Positions 1-6,623 of a DNA stretch of 12,491 nucleotides are shown piece after piece; position 1 is the first letter of the stretch, and each line of letters begins with the position of its first letter. The DNA is from Treponema sp. Lineage in GTDB: Bacteria; Spirochaetota; Spirochaetia; Treponematales; UBA12059. Below the pieces are notes generated by a model, which did not search any database, had not been told where the DNA came from, and was given only the letters and a program-made list of their open reading frames with translations. Where the stretch lies: NCBI GenBank assembly GCA_012517645.1, contig JAAYUR010000334.1, forward strand, positions 1 to 12,491, read 5' to 3'. The translations under genes were made by a program, and so were the position numbers.

Positions 1-220
1 GGAAGGTGGCCGTATTGCGCTCCGGATCCGCGGGAAGGTTCGAGACGACGCCGTCCGTTCCGGCCAGGGTTACGGTGGGCGGGGTTCCCGGGGCAGGGTC
101 GACCCGCTCCACCGTGACCGTGTCCCCCACGGCGTCCAGGGGAAAGCCCAGGATGTCGAAGCCCACGGCCACGTTGGCCACCGTGGCCGGAGCGAAGACT
201 TTAGCCGTTCTCTTGTCCAT
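1..220 (-). CDS. thrB: Homoserine kinase, N-terminal part (cut by window edge)
   Basis: GHMP-family kinase that phosphorylates L-homoserine to O-phosphohomoserine in threonine synthesis, a cytoplasmic step. Only about the first 73 codons lie in the window; the rest continues past base 1. The visible N-terminus has the family's opening block, APATVANVAVGFDILG at residues 10-25 with the conserved Asn16 and Gly20-Phe21-Asp22, followed by a stretch rich in Thr and Val typical of the first beta strands. The ATG at 220 is chosen because a GGGAG Shine-Dalgarno lies six bases upstream and the homology begins immediately. It follows rpiB on the same strand after 99 bases and probably shares its transcript. 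Another GHMP kinase is possible, but the N-terminal pattern fits ThrB best. Confidence 0.85.
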   Translation of the reverse strand, partial: MDKRTAKVFAPATVANVAVGFDILGFPLDAVGDTVTVERVDPAPGTPPTVTLAGTDGVVSNLPADPERNTATF

Positions 221-319
221 GATCCGCTCCCGATGCGGGGTTTTCGGCCGGGGACTGGCGCCCCGGCCTGGTGGTACGAAGCTTGTGAGGCCTCCCGGAC
301 GGCGGGAAGGCTTGGGGAC
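221..319 (-). other. rpiB-thrB intergenic region with two hairpins
   Basis: On the minus strand, just after the rpiB stop, lies an imperfect inverted repeat (287-312; arms around CCTCCCG and CGGGAAGG with a one-base bulge). A perfect 8-bp hairpin follows (246-268; arms GGCCGGGG and CCCCGGCC, 7-base loop). Neither is followed by a T-run on the minus strand (the second is followed by GAAAACC), so they look more like RNA-stabilising or processing structures than intrinsic terminators. The 19-nt repeat described separately sits between them and overlaps the second hairpin by two bases. Their effect on thrB expression is unknown. Confidence 0.5.
267..285 (-). repeat. 19-nt direct repeat, copy 1
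   Basis: Minus-strand sequence CAAGCTTCGTACCACCAGG, identical over 19 bases to a second copy at 12269-12287 in the same orientation. It lies between rpiB and thrB and runs directly into a hairpin (246-268). By simple counting, an exact 19-mer match in the same orientation within a window this size is expected about 3 times in 10,000 at uniform base composition, so chance is unlikely. It may be part of a dispersed short repeat family. Confidence 0.7.
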
Positions 320-754
320 TCAGCCCAGGGCGTCCAGTTTCCCGACCCGCCGGGCGTGGCGGCCGCCCTCGTACTTCGTCTCCAGGAACTTGTCCAGGAT
401 CCGCTCCACAGGCACCGGGTAGTCCACCCGACCCCCGAAGGCCAGGAAGTTCGCGTCGTTGTGGGCCCGGGCCATCTCCGCGGTGAAGAGGTCGTGGACC
501 AGGGCGCAGCGGATGCCCTTGTGCTTGTTGGCGGCGATGGAGATCCCGATCCCGGTGCCGCACAGGACGATCCCCAGGTCGTAGCCGCCGGCGAGGTACT
601 CCCGGGCGGCCTCGGCGCCCTTGTCGGGGTAGTCCACGCTCTCCTCGGAATTCACTCCAAGGTCCACGATCTCATGCCCCCGGGCGGCCAGGTGGGCGGC
701 GATCCGCCGTTTCAGCTCCAGGGCGCCGTGGTCGTTGGCCAGCAGTATCCGCAT
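320..754 (-). CDS. rpiB: Ribose-5-phosphate isomerase B
   Basis: Interconverts ribose 5-phosphate and ribulose 5-phosphate in the non-oxidative pentose phosphate pathway (cytoplasm). The 144-residue product is the normal length for the RpiB/LacAB family. Visible family marks are the opening LLANDHGALELK (Asp8, His9), the catalytic Cys65 inside the anion-binding loop LCGTGIGISIAANK (residues 64-77), the AHNDANFLAFGGR block with His98, and a basic C-terminal GGRHARRV. The ATG at 754 was chosen over the longer open frame because the homology starts there and GGGAG lies eight bases upstream. Expression probably comes from the promoter near 838-863, with thrB downstream. Some family members act on allose 6-phosphate or related sugars instead; nothing here separates these options, but no sugar-specific genes adjoin it. 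Confidence 0.95.
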   Translation of the reverse strand: MRILLANDHGALELKRRIAAHLAARGHEIVDLGVNSEESVDYPDKGAEAAREYLAGGYDLGIVLCGTGIGISIAANKHKGIRCALVHDLFTAEMARAHNDANFLAFGGRVDYPVPVERILDKFLETKYEGGRHARRVGKLDALG

Positions 755-786
755 GGTGTCCGCTCCCGTTTTGGCCGGTTCCGCCC

Positions 787-805
787 GCGGGCGGTATCCG
801 CCCGC
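787..805 (-). other. Hairpin in the rpiB 5' leader
   Basis: Perfect 8-bp inverted repeat (arms GCGGGCGG and CCGCCCGC, 3-base loop) in the region expected to be the rpiB 5' untranslated RNA. A third complementary arm, CCGCCCGC at 781-788, overlaps it and could pair instead with the middle arm. Two mutually exclusive structures are therefore possible about 30 bases ahead of the start codon. No known riboswitch class is recognised, and regulation is only a possibility. Confidence 0.4.
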
Positions 806-837
806 AAGCCGGATTCGCCGGCCGGTTTCTGCGCCGG

Positions 838-865
838 AGTATACCATTTCAACGCGGGAAGGTAA
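838..865 (-). promoter_or_regulatory. Candidate rpiB promoter
   Basis: On the minus strand a consensus -10 box TATACT (843 to 838) is preceded after 16 bases by a weak -35, TTACCT (865 to 860). Transcription would begin near 831, giving a leader of about 77 bases that contains the 787-805 hairpin. The assignment rests on the strong -10 and on its place between divergent genes. Confidence 0.5.
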
Positions 866-887
866 GGGGCCGATCGCGCCCCGCCGC

Positions 888-916
888 TTGCCCCTTCCTG
901 CGCCGGGGCGTACTAT
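888..916 (+). promoter_or_regulatory. Candidate ltaE promoter giving a leaderless start
   Basis: TTGCCC (888-893), a 17-base spacer, and TACTAT (911-916). The predicted first transcribed base falls at 923 or 924, that is, at the ATG of the threonine aldolase gene. No convincing Shine-Dalgarno precedes that ATG, which fits a leaderless message. The alternative in-frame ATG at 915 would lie inside the -10 box. Confidence 0.55.
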
Positions 917-923
917 GTCCGGC

Positions 924-1979
924 ATGAAGTACATCGACCTGCGGAGCGACACGGTAACCTGGCCGACCGACGAGATGCGGGCCGCCATGGCCCGGGCGGA
1001 GGTGGGGGACGACGTCTACGGGGACGACCCCACGGTCAACGAGCTGGAGGCCCTGGGCGCCCGGCTTGCGGGCAAGGAGGCGGCCCTCTTCGTCCCGACC
1101 GGGACCTTCGGGAACCAGTTGGCCCTCTTCACCCACTGCCCCCGGGGCACCGAGGTGATCCTGGGGGACGACTGCCACATCGTGGCCCACGAGGCGGGGG
1201 CGGCATCGGTCATCGCGGGGGTCCAGCTGCGGACCCTCGTCTCCCGGGAGGGCGAGCTGGACCCGGAGGAGATCGAGGCCCGGGTCCGGCCGGGCGGGGA
1301 CATCCACTACCCGGACACCTCCCTCATCTGCCTGGAGAACGCCCACGGCTGCGGCCGGGCCCTTCCGCTGTCCTACATGGACTCGGTCCGGGCCGTCGCG
1401 GACCGGCACGGCCTTCCGATCCACCTGGACGGGGCGCGGCTCTTCAACGCCGCGGCGGCCCTGGGGGTCGACGCGCGCGAGATCGCCGCACGGGTCGACT
1501 CTGTGATGTTCTGCCTGTCCAAGGGTCTGTGCGCCCCGGTGGGCTCCCTCCTGGCGGGAAAGAGGGCCTTCATCGAGGCAGCCCGGCGCAAGCGCAAGCT
1601 CATGGGGGGCGGGATGCGCCAGGCCGGAGTCCTGGCCGCGGCGGGCCTCCTGGCCCTGGGCCCCATGCGGGAGCGTCTGGCCGAGGATCACCGGAACGCC
1701 GCGGCCCTGGCGGAGGGCCTGGCCCGGATCCCGGGGGTCCGGATCCTGGGCACCGGGGTCCGCATCAACATGGTGTTCCTCGAGATCACGGGGCTCTCGG
1801 ACGCCGAGGCCTTCTCGGCGGCCCTCGAGCGGCGGGGCATCCTGGTGAATCCCCCCGAGGGAGGGGGCCTGCGTCTTGTGACCCACTATTGGATCAAGGC
1901 GGAGCGGATCCCGGTCATCGTCTCCGCGGTCGCGGAGGCGGCGGCCGAGGCGGGCGCGAAGGCGGGCGGCCGGGCATGA
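924..1979 (+). CDS. ltaE: Low-specificity L-threonine aldolase
   Basis: PLP-dependent fold-type I enzyme that cleaves L-threonine or allo-threonine to glycine and acetaldehyde in the cytoplasm. The 351-residue length is normal for the family. Visible marks are the opening IDLRSDTVTWPT, the GDDVYGDDPTVNELE block (28-42), the PTGTFGNQLA block (58-67), His85 expected to stack on the cofactor ring, IHLDGARLFNA (166-176) with the cofactor-binding Asp169 and Arg172, and the Schiff-base lysine Lys200 in CLSKGLCAPVGS. The start at 924 is preferred over ATG 915 and the longer frame from 735 because the homology begins there and a promoter -10 box covers 911-916. The gene's end overlaps the next small gene by ATGA. 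With thrB nearby, the cluster suggests threonine/glycine metabolism, although the two are transcribed divergently. Confidence 0.94.
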   Translation: MKYIDLRSDTVTWPTDEMRAAMARAEVGDDVYGDDPTVNELEALGARLAGKEAALFVPTGTFGNQLALFTHCPRGTEVILGDDCHIVAHEAGAASVIAGVQLRTLVSREGELDPEEIEARVRPGGDIHYPDTSLICLENAHGCGRALPLSYMDSVRAVADRHGLPIHLDGARLFNAAAALGVDAREIAARVDSVMFCLSKGLCAPVGSLLAGKRAFIEAARRKRKLMGGGMRQAGVLAAAGLLALGPMRERLAEDHRNAAALAEGLARIPGVRILGTGVRINMVFLEITGLSDAEAFSAALERRGILVNPPEGGGLRLVTHYWIKAERIPVIVSAVAEAAAEAGAKAGGRA

Positions 1980-2113
1980 AGGGGGAAACGGCGACGCCCT
2001 ACCTGCCGCTCGGGGTTCCCCTGATCCTGGGCGGCCTTGCCCTGGTGCTCTACGGCGACCCCATCCGGGAGCGCTTTTCCCGGAAAAAACCCGCACTGGA
2101 CGCAAGCGTGTAG
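1976..2113 (+). CDS. Small single-span membrane protein, unknown function
   Basis: 45-residue open frame starting in the ATGA that contains the ltaE stop codon, the classic arrangement for translational coupling. It has a short polar N-terminus (MKGETATP), one hydrophobic segment of about 19 residues (YLPLGVPLILGGLALVLYG, roughly residues 9-27), and a basic tail with IRERFSRKKP. By the positive-inside rule the C-terminus would be cytoplasmic. It was not recognised as a known family. Support comes from the exact stop/start overlap, the transmembrane segment and a clean stop before the next gene's ribosome binding site. It may be a lineage-specific microprotein; a chance frame cannot be excluded. 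Confidence 0.55.
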   Translation: MKGETATPYLPLGVPLILGGLALVLYGDPIRERFSRKKPALDASV

Positions 2114-2122
2114 GCCGGTTTT

Positions 2123-2151
2123 TCCCGGATTATGTCCGGGAGGAACCACGG
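2123..2151 (+). promoter_or_regulatory. Hairpin overlapping the lipoprotein ribosome binding site
   Basis: A perfect 7-bp inverted repeat (TCCCGGA at 2123-2129 and TCCGGGA at 2135-2141, 5-base loop) takes in the first half of the Shine-Dalgarno GGAGG (2139-2143), which is eight bases before ATG 2152. Pairing could partly hide the binding site. A T-run precedes rather than follows the hairpin on the plus strand, so it is not a terminator for the upstream genes. Confidence 0.4.
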
Positions 2152-3216
2152 ATGAAAACTCTGAGCCGGGCGCCTCGAGTCGCCCTCTTGAACGCTGCGC
2201 GGACCGCTTCCTGCGTCTTGGTCCCCGCCGCCCTGTTGTCCGCCTGCCTGCCCCAGGTCGTTTCGGAAGCCCTCTCTCCTCGGGACCTAAGGCCCCCGAG
2301 CGTTCAACGCTGGGACGCCGAGGGTCCCGGGGAATTCGTGGTGGATTTCGACGAGGTCGTGGAGGTTTCCCCGGGGGATTTCGCGTCGGATCCGGACCTG
2401 GGCGCCCTGGGTGTCGCCTCCGAAGGCACGCGCGTTCGGATCTCCGCCGCGGGTACCCTGGCCGCGGGGACGTCGCTTTCCCTGGAGGGGACCGTCCGGG
2501 ACCCTTCGGGGAATTCGACCAGCTTTGTCCTGCCCTTCTGGGGCCATAACCCCGACCTGCCCCGAATCCTGCTCAACGAAGTCCTGACCCAGGGGGCTTC
2601 GACCCATCCGGACCTGGTGGAGTTGGCGGTGATGGAGTCCGGAAACCTGGCAGGTCTGACCTTCCGGGTGGGCTGCGCGGCCGCTCAGGTTCTGCTCTAC
2701 GTCTTTCCCCCTTGCGAGGTATCCGCCGGGGAGTTCGTAGTCCTGCACCTGAAGCCCCTGGGTATTCCGGAGGAGCGGGACGAGACGGGGGATCCTACGG
2801 CCTCCGGGGGCCTGGACGCGTATCCCTACGCCCGGGACTTCTGGTACCGGGGAGGGGACGGGTCCCTTCCCGGGGAGAACGGGTGCATGACCCTGTACCG
2901 CTCTCCCACCGGGCCGATCCGGGACGCCCTGATCTACTCAGCCCGTACATCCGCGTCGGACACGAAATACGGGGGCTTCGGAACCCAGGCTCTCTGGGAC
3001 CAGGTTCGAGGGGTCGTCTCGGAAGGGGGCTGGAAGATCGCAGGGGCCGAAATACGACCGGAGGACGCGGCCCGCAGCGAAGGAACCACGAGCACGCGAA
3101 CGTTATGCCGATCCTCGGACTCGAGGGACACGGATTCCGCCTCGGATTGGCATGTCGTGCCGACCAAGGGGGCCAGCGTAGGCAAGCCGAACTCGGATGC
3201 CGTGTACGTTCCGTGA
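2152..3216 (+). CDS. Lipoprotein with Ig-like and lamin-tail-like domains
   Basis: A 354-residue exported lipoprotein. The N-terminus has basic residues, a hydrophobic stretch and the lipobox LLSAC, giving lipidated Cys32. Residues about 50-130 resemble a bacterial Ig-like fold (strands around FVVDFDEVVEV and a closing VRDPSGNSTSFVLPF). Residues about 138-347 resemble a lamin-tail (LTD) domain: it opens with RILLNEVLTQG then HPDLVELAV, and ends with the W...P.KG.S.GKPNS pattern common at the end of such domains. Four Cys remain in the mature protein (175, 188, 245, 319). The start has a good GGAGG site. LTD-bearing surface lipoproteins are often linked to matrix, nuclease or adhesion roles, but no catalytic motif is seen. 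Function is inferred only as cell-surface or periplasmic. The gene ends five bases from convergent trxA. Confidence 0.8.
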   Translation: MKTLSRAPRVALLNAARTASCVLVPAALLSACLPQVVSEALSPRDLRPPSVQRWDAEGPGEFVVDFDEVVEVSPGDFASDPDLGALGVASEGTRVRISAAGTLAAGTSLSLEGTVRDPSGNSTSFVLPFWGHNPDLPRILLNEVLTQGASTHPDLVELAVMESGNLAGLTFRVGCAAAQVLLYVFPPCEVSAGEFVVLHLKPLGIPEERDETGDPTASGGLDAYPYARDFWYRGGDGSLPGENGCMTLYRSPTGPIRDALIYSARTSASDTKYGGFGTQALWDQVRGVVSEGGWKIAGAEIRPEDAARSEGTTSTRTLCRSSDSRDTDSASDWHVVPTKGASVGKPNSDAVYVP

Positions 3217-3221
3217 TCCGG

Positions 3222-3551
3222 CTAGGGTTGGATCAGGTCCTTGAAGAGCCCCTCGATCTGGAGTTTTGGTAGGGCGCCGACCTTCTGGCGGGCGGCTTTT
3301 CCGTCCTTGAAAACCATCAGGGTCGGAATCGAGATGATCCCGAAGCGGCCGGCCAGGTCCACCTGGGAGTCCACGTCCACCTTGCCCACCTTGATCTTGC
3401 CTTCGTAGGCTCGGGCCAGCTCGTCCACCGCGGGGGCGATCATCCTGCAGGGGCCGCACCACTCGGCCCAAAAATCCACCAGGACGGGGATGGGAGACTT
3501 GAGGACTTCCTGTTCGAAATTCTCGGACGTAAGGGTGACTTCGTTGCTCAT
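3222..3551 (-). CDS. trxA: Thioredoxin
   Basis: 109-residue classical thioredoxin, a cytoplasmic disulfide reductant for ribonucleotide reductase, peroxiredoxins and similar partners. The active site WCGPC is at residues 31-35 (Cys32, Cys35), preceded by LVDFWAE, with the buried-Asp region near residue 26 and the cis-proline loop SIPT followed by LMVFKDGK. The length is standard, with no signal peptide, so it is not a periplasmic thiol protein. ATG 3551 is chosen because homology begins there and GGAGG lies four bases upstream. The upstream promoter (3622-3650) makes it a single-gene unit. No thioredoxin reductase gene is in the window. Confidence 0.96.
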   Translation of the reverse strand: MSNEVTLTSENFEQEVLKSPIPVLVDFWAEWCGPCRMIAPAVDELARAYEGKIKVGKVDVDSQVDLAGRFGIISIPTLMVFKDGKAARQKVGALPKLQIEGLFKDLIQP

Positions 3552-3621
3552 ATTCCCTCCGGCGGCGGATTTCTTCGAATCGATCGTTTTGAGCCGTGGA
3601 TAGGCCCAGGGTATCAAGGGA

Positions 3622-3650
3622 AATATAGGGCTAAACGCCTGCGGAGTCAA
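3622..3650 (-). promoter_or_regulatory. Candidate trxA promoter
   Basis: On the minus strand TTGACT (3650 to 3645), a 17-base spacer, then TATATT (3627 to 3622), a near-consensus sigma-70 promoter. The predicted start near 3615 gives a leader of about 64 bases ahead of the trxA ATG. Confidence 0.65.
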
Positions 3651-3722
3651 ATCCCCGCCGGGTTCGGACGGGCGGCTCGGGGGGGGAAGGATCCGCGCGG
3701 GTTTTCCGATCCTCCGATCGGC

Positions 3723-3752
3723 TTGCGCGGACGCGCCGCGGCGCGGTATCCT
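3723..3752 (+). promoter_or_regulatory. Candidate marC-family promoter giving a leaderless start
   Basis: TTGCGC (3723-3728), 18-base spacer, TATCCT (3747-3752). The predicted first transcribed base coincides with the A of ATG 3759. No Shine-Dalgarno is seen ahead of that ATG. Confidence 0.5.
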
Positions 3753-3758
3753 TCGGCC

Positions 3759-4379
3759 ATGCTGAATACCTTCCTGCAAATCTTCCTGACGATCTTCATC
3801 GTGATCGATCCCGTCGGCATCGTCCCTCTGTTCATCTCCGCCACGGGCCGCATGACCGAGGAGCAGAAGAAGCGCACGATCTGGAAAGCCGTCGGGGTGG
3901 CCTTCATCGTCCTTGGAGTGTTCATCCTTGCGGGACGCTTTATCCTCTCGTTCTTCGGGATTTCGCCGGGATCCTTTTATGTGGCCGGAGGGACCCTCTT
4001 TTTCCTGATCTCCATCGACATGCTCTTCGGACAGCCCAAACGGACCAAGACCAGCAAGGAGGAGGAAGAGGATGATTCCTCTTCCGTCGCGGTCTTCCCC
4101 CTGGCCATCCCCATGATCGCGGGTCCCGGAACCATCACGACCTTGATGCTCTACTCCGCCGACGCCCCGTCGTACCTGACGATCACCCTCCTGCTCTTCG
4201 GCGCGGTCATCCTTTCCCTGGCCGGGGTCACCTTGGCCATGTTCTCCTCCCGCCTGGTCCTCCGGGTGCTCGGCCGGACGGGGGTGTCCGTGGTGGAGCG
4301 GATGATGGGCCTCGTGCTCTCGGGCTTGGCGATCCAGTTCGTCTACGACGGATTGACCAAGCTCGGCATTCTCGGCTGA
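3759..4379 (+). CDS. MarC-family integral membrane protein
   Basis: A 206-residue inner-membrane protein of the MarC/UPF0056 family, expected to have six membrane spans. Visible hallmarks are FIVIDPVGIVPLFIS (13-27) in the first span, FYVAGGTLFFLISIDML (73-89), the FPLAIPMIAGPGTITTLM block (113-130) and the C-terminal VERMMGLVLSGLAIQF (179-194). A charged cytoplasmic loop rich in Lys, Glu and Asp (about 93-108) separates the two halves. Despite the name, the family's link to antibiotic resistance has not held up and its transport substrate is unknown. ATG 3759 fits both the start of homology and the promoter position. The gene stands alone and is convergent with the TRAP operon; no clear intrinsic terminator of its own was found. 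Confidence 0.92.
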   Translation: MLNTFLQIFLTIFIVIDPVGIVPLFISATGRMTEEQKKRTIWKAVGVAFIVLGVFILAGRFILSFFGISPGSFYVAGGTLFFLISIDMLFGQPKRTKTSKEEEEDDSSSVAVFPLAIPMIAGPGTITTLMLYSADAPSYLTITLLLFGAVILSLAGVTLAMFSSRLVLRVLGRTGVSVVERMMGLVLSGLAIQFVYDGLTKLGILG

Positions 4380-4427
4380 TCGGAACGTCCTGCGGCGAAC
4401 GTCCCGACTTTCCGGCCGGGGCGCGAT

Positions 4428-4460
4428 AAAAAGGCCGAGGCGGGACTCCCCGCCTCGGCC
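4428..4460 (-). terminator. Intrinsic terminator of the TRAP operon
   Basis: A perfect 12-bp stem (4433-4444 with 4449-4460, arms GGCCGAGGCGGG and CCCGCCTCGGCC, 4-base loop) is followed on the minus strand by TTTTT (4432 to 4428). It lies 38 bases past the stop codon of the membrane-subunit gene. On the plus strand no T-run follows, so it would be a poorer terminator for the marC-family gene. Confidence 0.92.
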
Positions 4461-4498
4461 TCGCCGTGTCCGGCCCGTTCAGGCCGGAGCTCGGGCGC

Positions 4499-6601
4499 TC
4501 AGGCCGCCTTGGGCGCCGGACCCTTGATGAGCTTCTGGATGAAAAAGCCTCCGACCAGGATGGCCGCGCCGATGAGGTCGGTGAATCCGCCCGGGGTGAC
4601 CAGCAGGATGCCGCCGAGGATGAACAGAGGACGCTCCCAGATGTGCATGGTCCGGGTCAGGTATCCCATGACCCCCGCGGAGACTCCGATGATGCCGACG
4701 GCGGAGGTCAGGAAGATGATCAGCATGTCCAGGAAGGTCGCCCCGATTCCGAGCATCTTGGGGCTGTAGACGAAGATGTAGGGAACCAGGAAGGCCGCGA
4801 TGGCCAGCTTGGAGGCGTTCAACCCCGTCTTCATCGGGTTCGCCTTGGCTATACCCGCCCCCGCGAAGGCCGCCAGGGCAACGGGCGGCGTCACGTCCGC
4901 GATGATGCCGAAGTAGAAGGCGAACATGTGGGCGGGCAGGACGATCATCTGGGCGTAGGGATCCATCCCGGGGTTCAGCTTGGTCAGGATCATCATGATG
5001 GCCGGAGCGGCGATGGTCGAGGTGATCACGTAGTTGGCCGTGGTAGGCACGCCCATTCCTAGGATGAGGGAGGTGATCATGGTGAACAGCAGGGTGAAGA
5101 AGAGCTTACCGTTCGCCAGGGCCACCAGGCTGGAACCCAGCTTCAGGCCCAGGCCGGTTAGGGTAACAACTCCGATGATGATGCCCGCGCAGGCGGTGGC
5201 GGCCAGCACCCCCAGGGCTCCCCGGGCTCCCGCTTCCAACCCTATAACAATATCCTGCCAGCGGAATTCGACGGGCTTCTTGAGCATCCAATTGACGATG
5301 GACGCGATGCCGGCCGTGGCGATGGATAATATGATGGCGATCAGGGCGGCCCGCATGGGCGTATACCCCGTAACCAGAAGGTAGATGATGGCGACCAGGG
5401 GGATCACCAAGTAGGATTTCTTGGCCAGGGCCTTGAGCTTGGGCAGCTCCTCCCGGGTCATGCCCCGAAGGCCCAGCCTCTTAGCTTCCAGGTGTACCCC
5501 GGCCCATACCCCGAAGTAGTACAGAAGGGCGGGCACCACGGCGGCGCCGATGATCCGGGCGTACTTGATGCCCGTGAACTCCGCCATCAGGAAGGCCGCG
5601 GCGCCCATGATGGGCGGCATGAGCTGTCCGCCCGTGCTGGCCGTGGCCTCCACGGCCCCCGCGAACTCGGGCTTGTATCCCAGCTTCTTCATCATCGGGA
5701 TGGTGAAGCTGCCGGTGCCCACGACGTTGGCCACGGAACTGCCGGAAACCATGCCCATAAGGCCGCTGGAGAGCACGGCCACCTTCGCCGGGCCGCCGGA
5801 GGCCCAGCCCGCGATGGCGTTGCTGATGTCGATGAAGAACTGGCCCAGCCCGGTCTTCTCAAGGTAGGCGCCGAAGAGGATGAACAGGAAGATGAAGGTG
5901 CTCGACACGCCCAGGGGAATGCCGAAGATGCCCTCGGTGGTGAAGAAGAGGTGGCCGATCAGGGTGTCGAGCCGGGCGCCCCGGTGCGCAAGGCGGCCCG
6001 GGATGTAGGGGCCCGCGAAGGCGTACAGTATGAAGACCCCGGCGATGATCACGATGGGCAGACCTACGACCCGGCGCGTCGCCTCGATGACCAGGGCGAT
6101 GCCCAGCACGCCGACGACGATGTCCAGCGGCGTGGTCGTGCCGGCCCGGAGGACCAGCTGCTGGTAGAAGATCACGATATACGCGGGAGCCGCGGCGCCC
6201 GCCAGGGCCAGCAGGACGTCCACGGGGTGAAGCTTGTTCCGGGCCCATTTCTTGCTGGACGGGTAGAGCAGGTAGATCAGGGACAGCCCGAAGCCCAGGT
6301 GGACGGCTCGTTGGATATGGGCGTCCAGGACTCCGAAGGCTGCGGTGTAGACCTGGAATACCGAGAACGCGATGGCCAGGGCGGCGATGAACTTGCCCAT
6401 GAACCCCGCCAGGGTGCGGAAATCCGCTTCCTTGTCGAATTTCTTGAGGATCTCGGCGCCGTTGACGGTATCCGTCTCGGCCCCAACGGGTTCCTTGAGG
6501 CTCGCCTCGGGGGCGGCATCCGCCTTCCTCGGTGTCGGAGTGCGCTTCTTGGGTGCGGGCTTGCCCGCCTCCGTCGATGTATCCTTCTTGCGTTCGCTCA
6601 T
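4499..6601 (-). CDS. TRAP transporter fused membrane subunit, TAXI type (4TM/12TM)
   Basis: A 700-residue inner-membrane permease that fuses the small (DctQ-like) and large (DctM-like) TRAP subunits, as is usual for TAXI-type systems; it imports organic solutes using an ion gradient and a periplasmic receptor. Residues 1-65 are a polar Lys/Pro/Ala-rich cytoplasmic extension. Spans begin near 67. DctM hallmarks include GLMGMVSGSSVANVVGTG (280-297), ASTGGQLMPPIMGAAAF (321-337), LGMGVPTTANYVITS (514-528) and DVTPPVALAAFAGAGIA (569-585). Further spans follow to about 690. The ATG at 6601 is chosen over in-frame ATG 6607 and 6685 because GGAGG lies seven bases upstream. It starts 22 bases after the DUF1850 gene and ends at a strong terminator. 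The substrate cannot be read from sequence; some characterised TAXI systems carry glutamate or other carboxylates. Confidence 0.95.
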   Translation of the reverse strand: MSERKKDTSTEAGKPAPKKRTPTPRKADAAPEASLKEPVGAETDTVNGAEILKKFDKEADFRTLAGFMGKFIAALAIAFSVFQVYTAAFGVLDAHIQRAVHLGFGLSLIYLLYPSSKKWARNKLHPVDVLLALAGAAAPAYIVIFYQQLVLRAGTTTPLDIVVGVLGIALVIEATRRVVGLPIVIIAGVFILYAFAGPYIPGRLAHRGARLDTLIGHLFFTTEGIFGIPLGVSSTFIFLFILFGAYLEKTGLGQFFIDISNAIAGWASGGPAKVAVLSSGLMGMVSGSSVANVVGTGSFTIPMMKKLGYKPEFAGAVEATASTGGQLMPPIMGAAAFLMAEFTGIKYARIIGAAVVPALLYYFGVWAGVHLEAKRLGLRGMTREELPKLKALAKKSYLVIPLVAIIYLLVTGYTPMRAALIAIILSIATAGIASIVNWMLKKPVEFRWQDIVIGLEAGARGALGVLAATACAGIIIGVVTLTGLGLKLGSSLVALANGKLFFTLLFTMITSLILGMGVPTTANYVITSTIAAPAIMMILTKLNPGMDPYAQMIVLPAHMFAFYFGIIADVTPPVALAAFAGAGIAKANPMKTGLNASKLAIAAFLVPYIFVYSPKMLGIGATFLDMLIIFLTSAVGIIGVSAGVMGYLTRTMHIWERPLFILGGILLVTPGGFTDLIGAAILVGGFFIQKLIKGPAPKAA

Positions 6602-6623
6602 GCCCATCCCTCCGGATAGCTTC

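Noticed and set aside
849..2105. A 418-codon minus-strand open frame opposite threonine aldolase
   Set aside because: Same cause: strong third-position GC bias leaves few stops on the other strand, while ltaE motifs fix the true strand.
4383..4404. Direct repeat GAACGTCC twice after the marC-family gene
   Set aside because: Eight bases, two copies, no wider pattern; likely chance.
5492..6619. A 375-codon plus-strand frame opposite the TRAP permease
   Set aside because: It is rich in Asp, Gly, His and Gln with no domain; it is the shadow of a certain membrane-protein gene.
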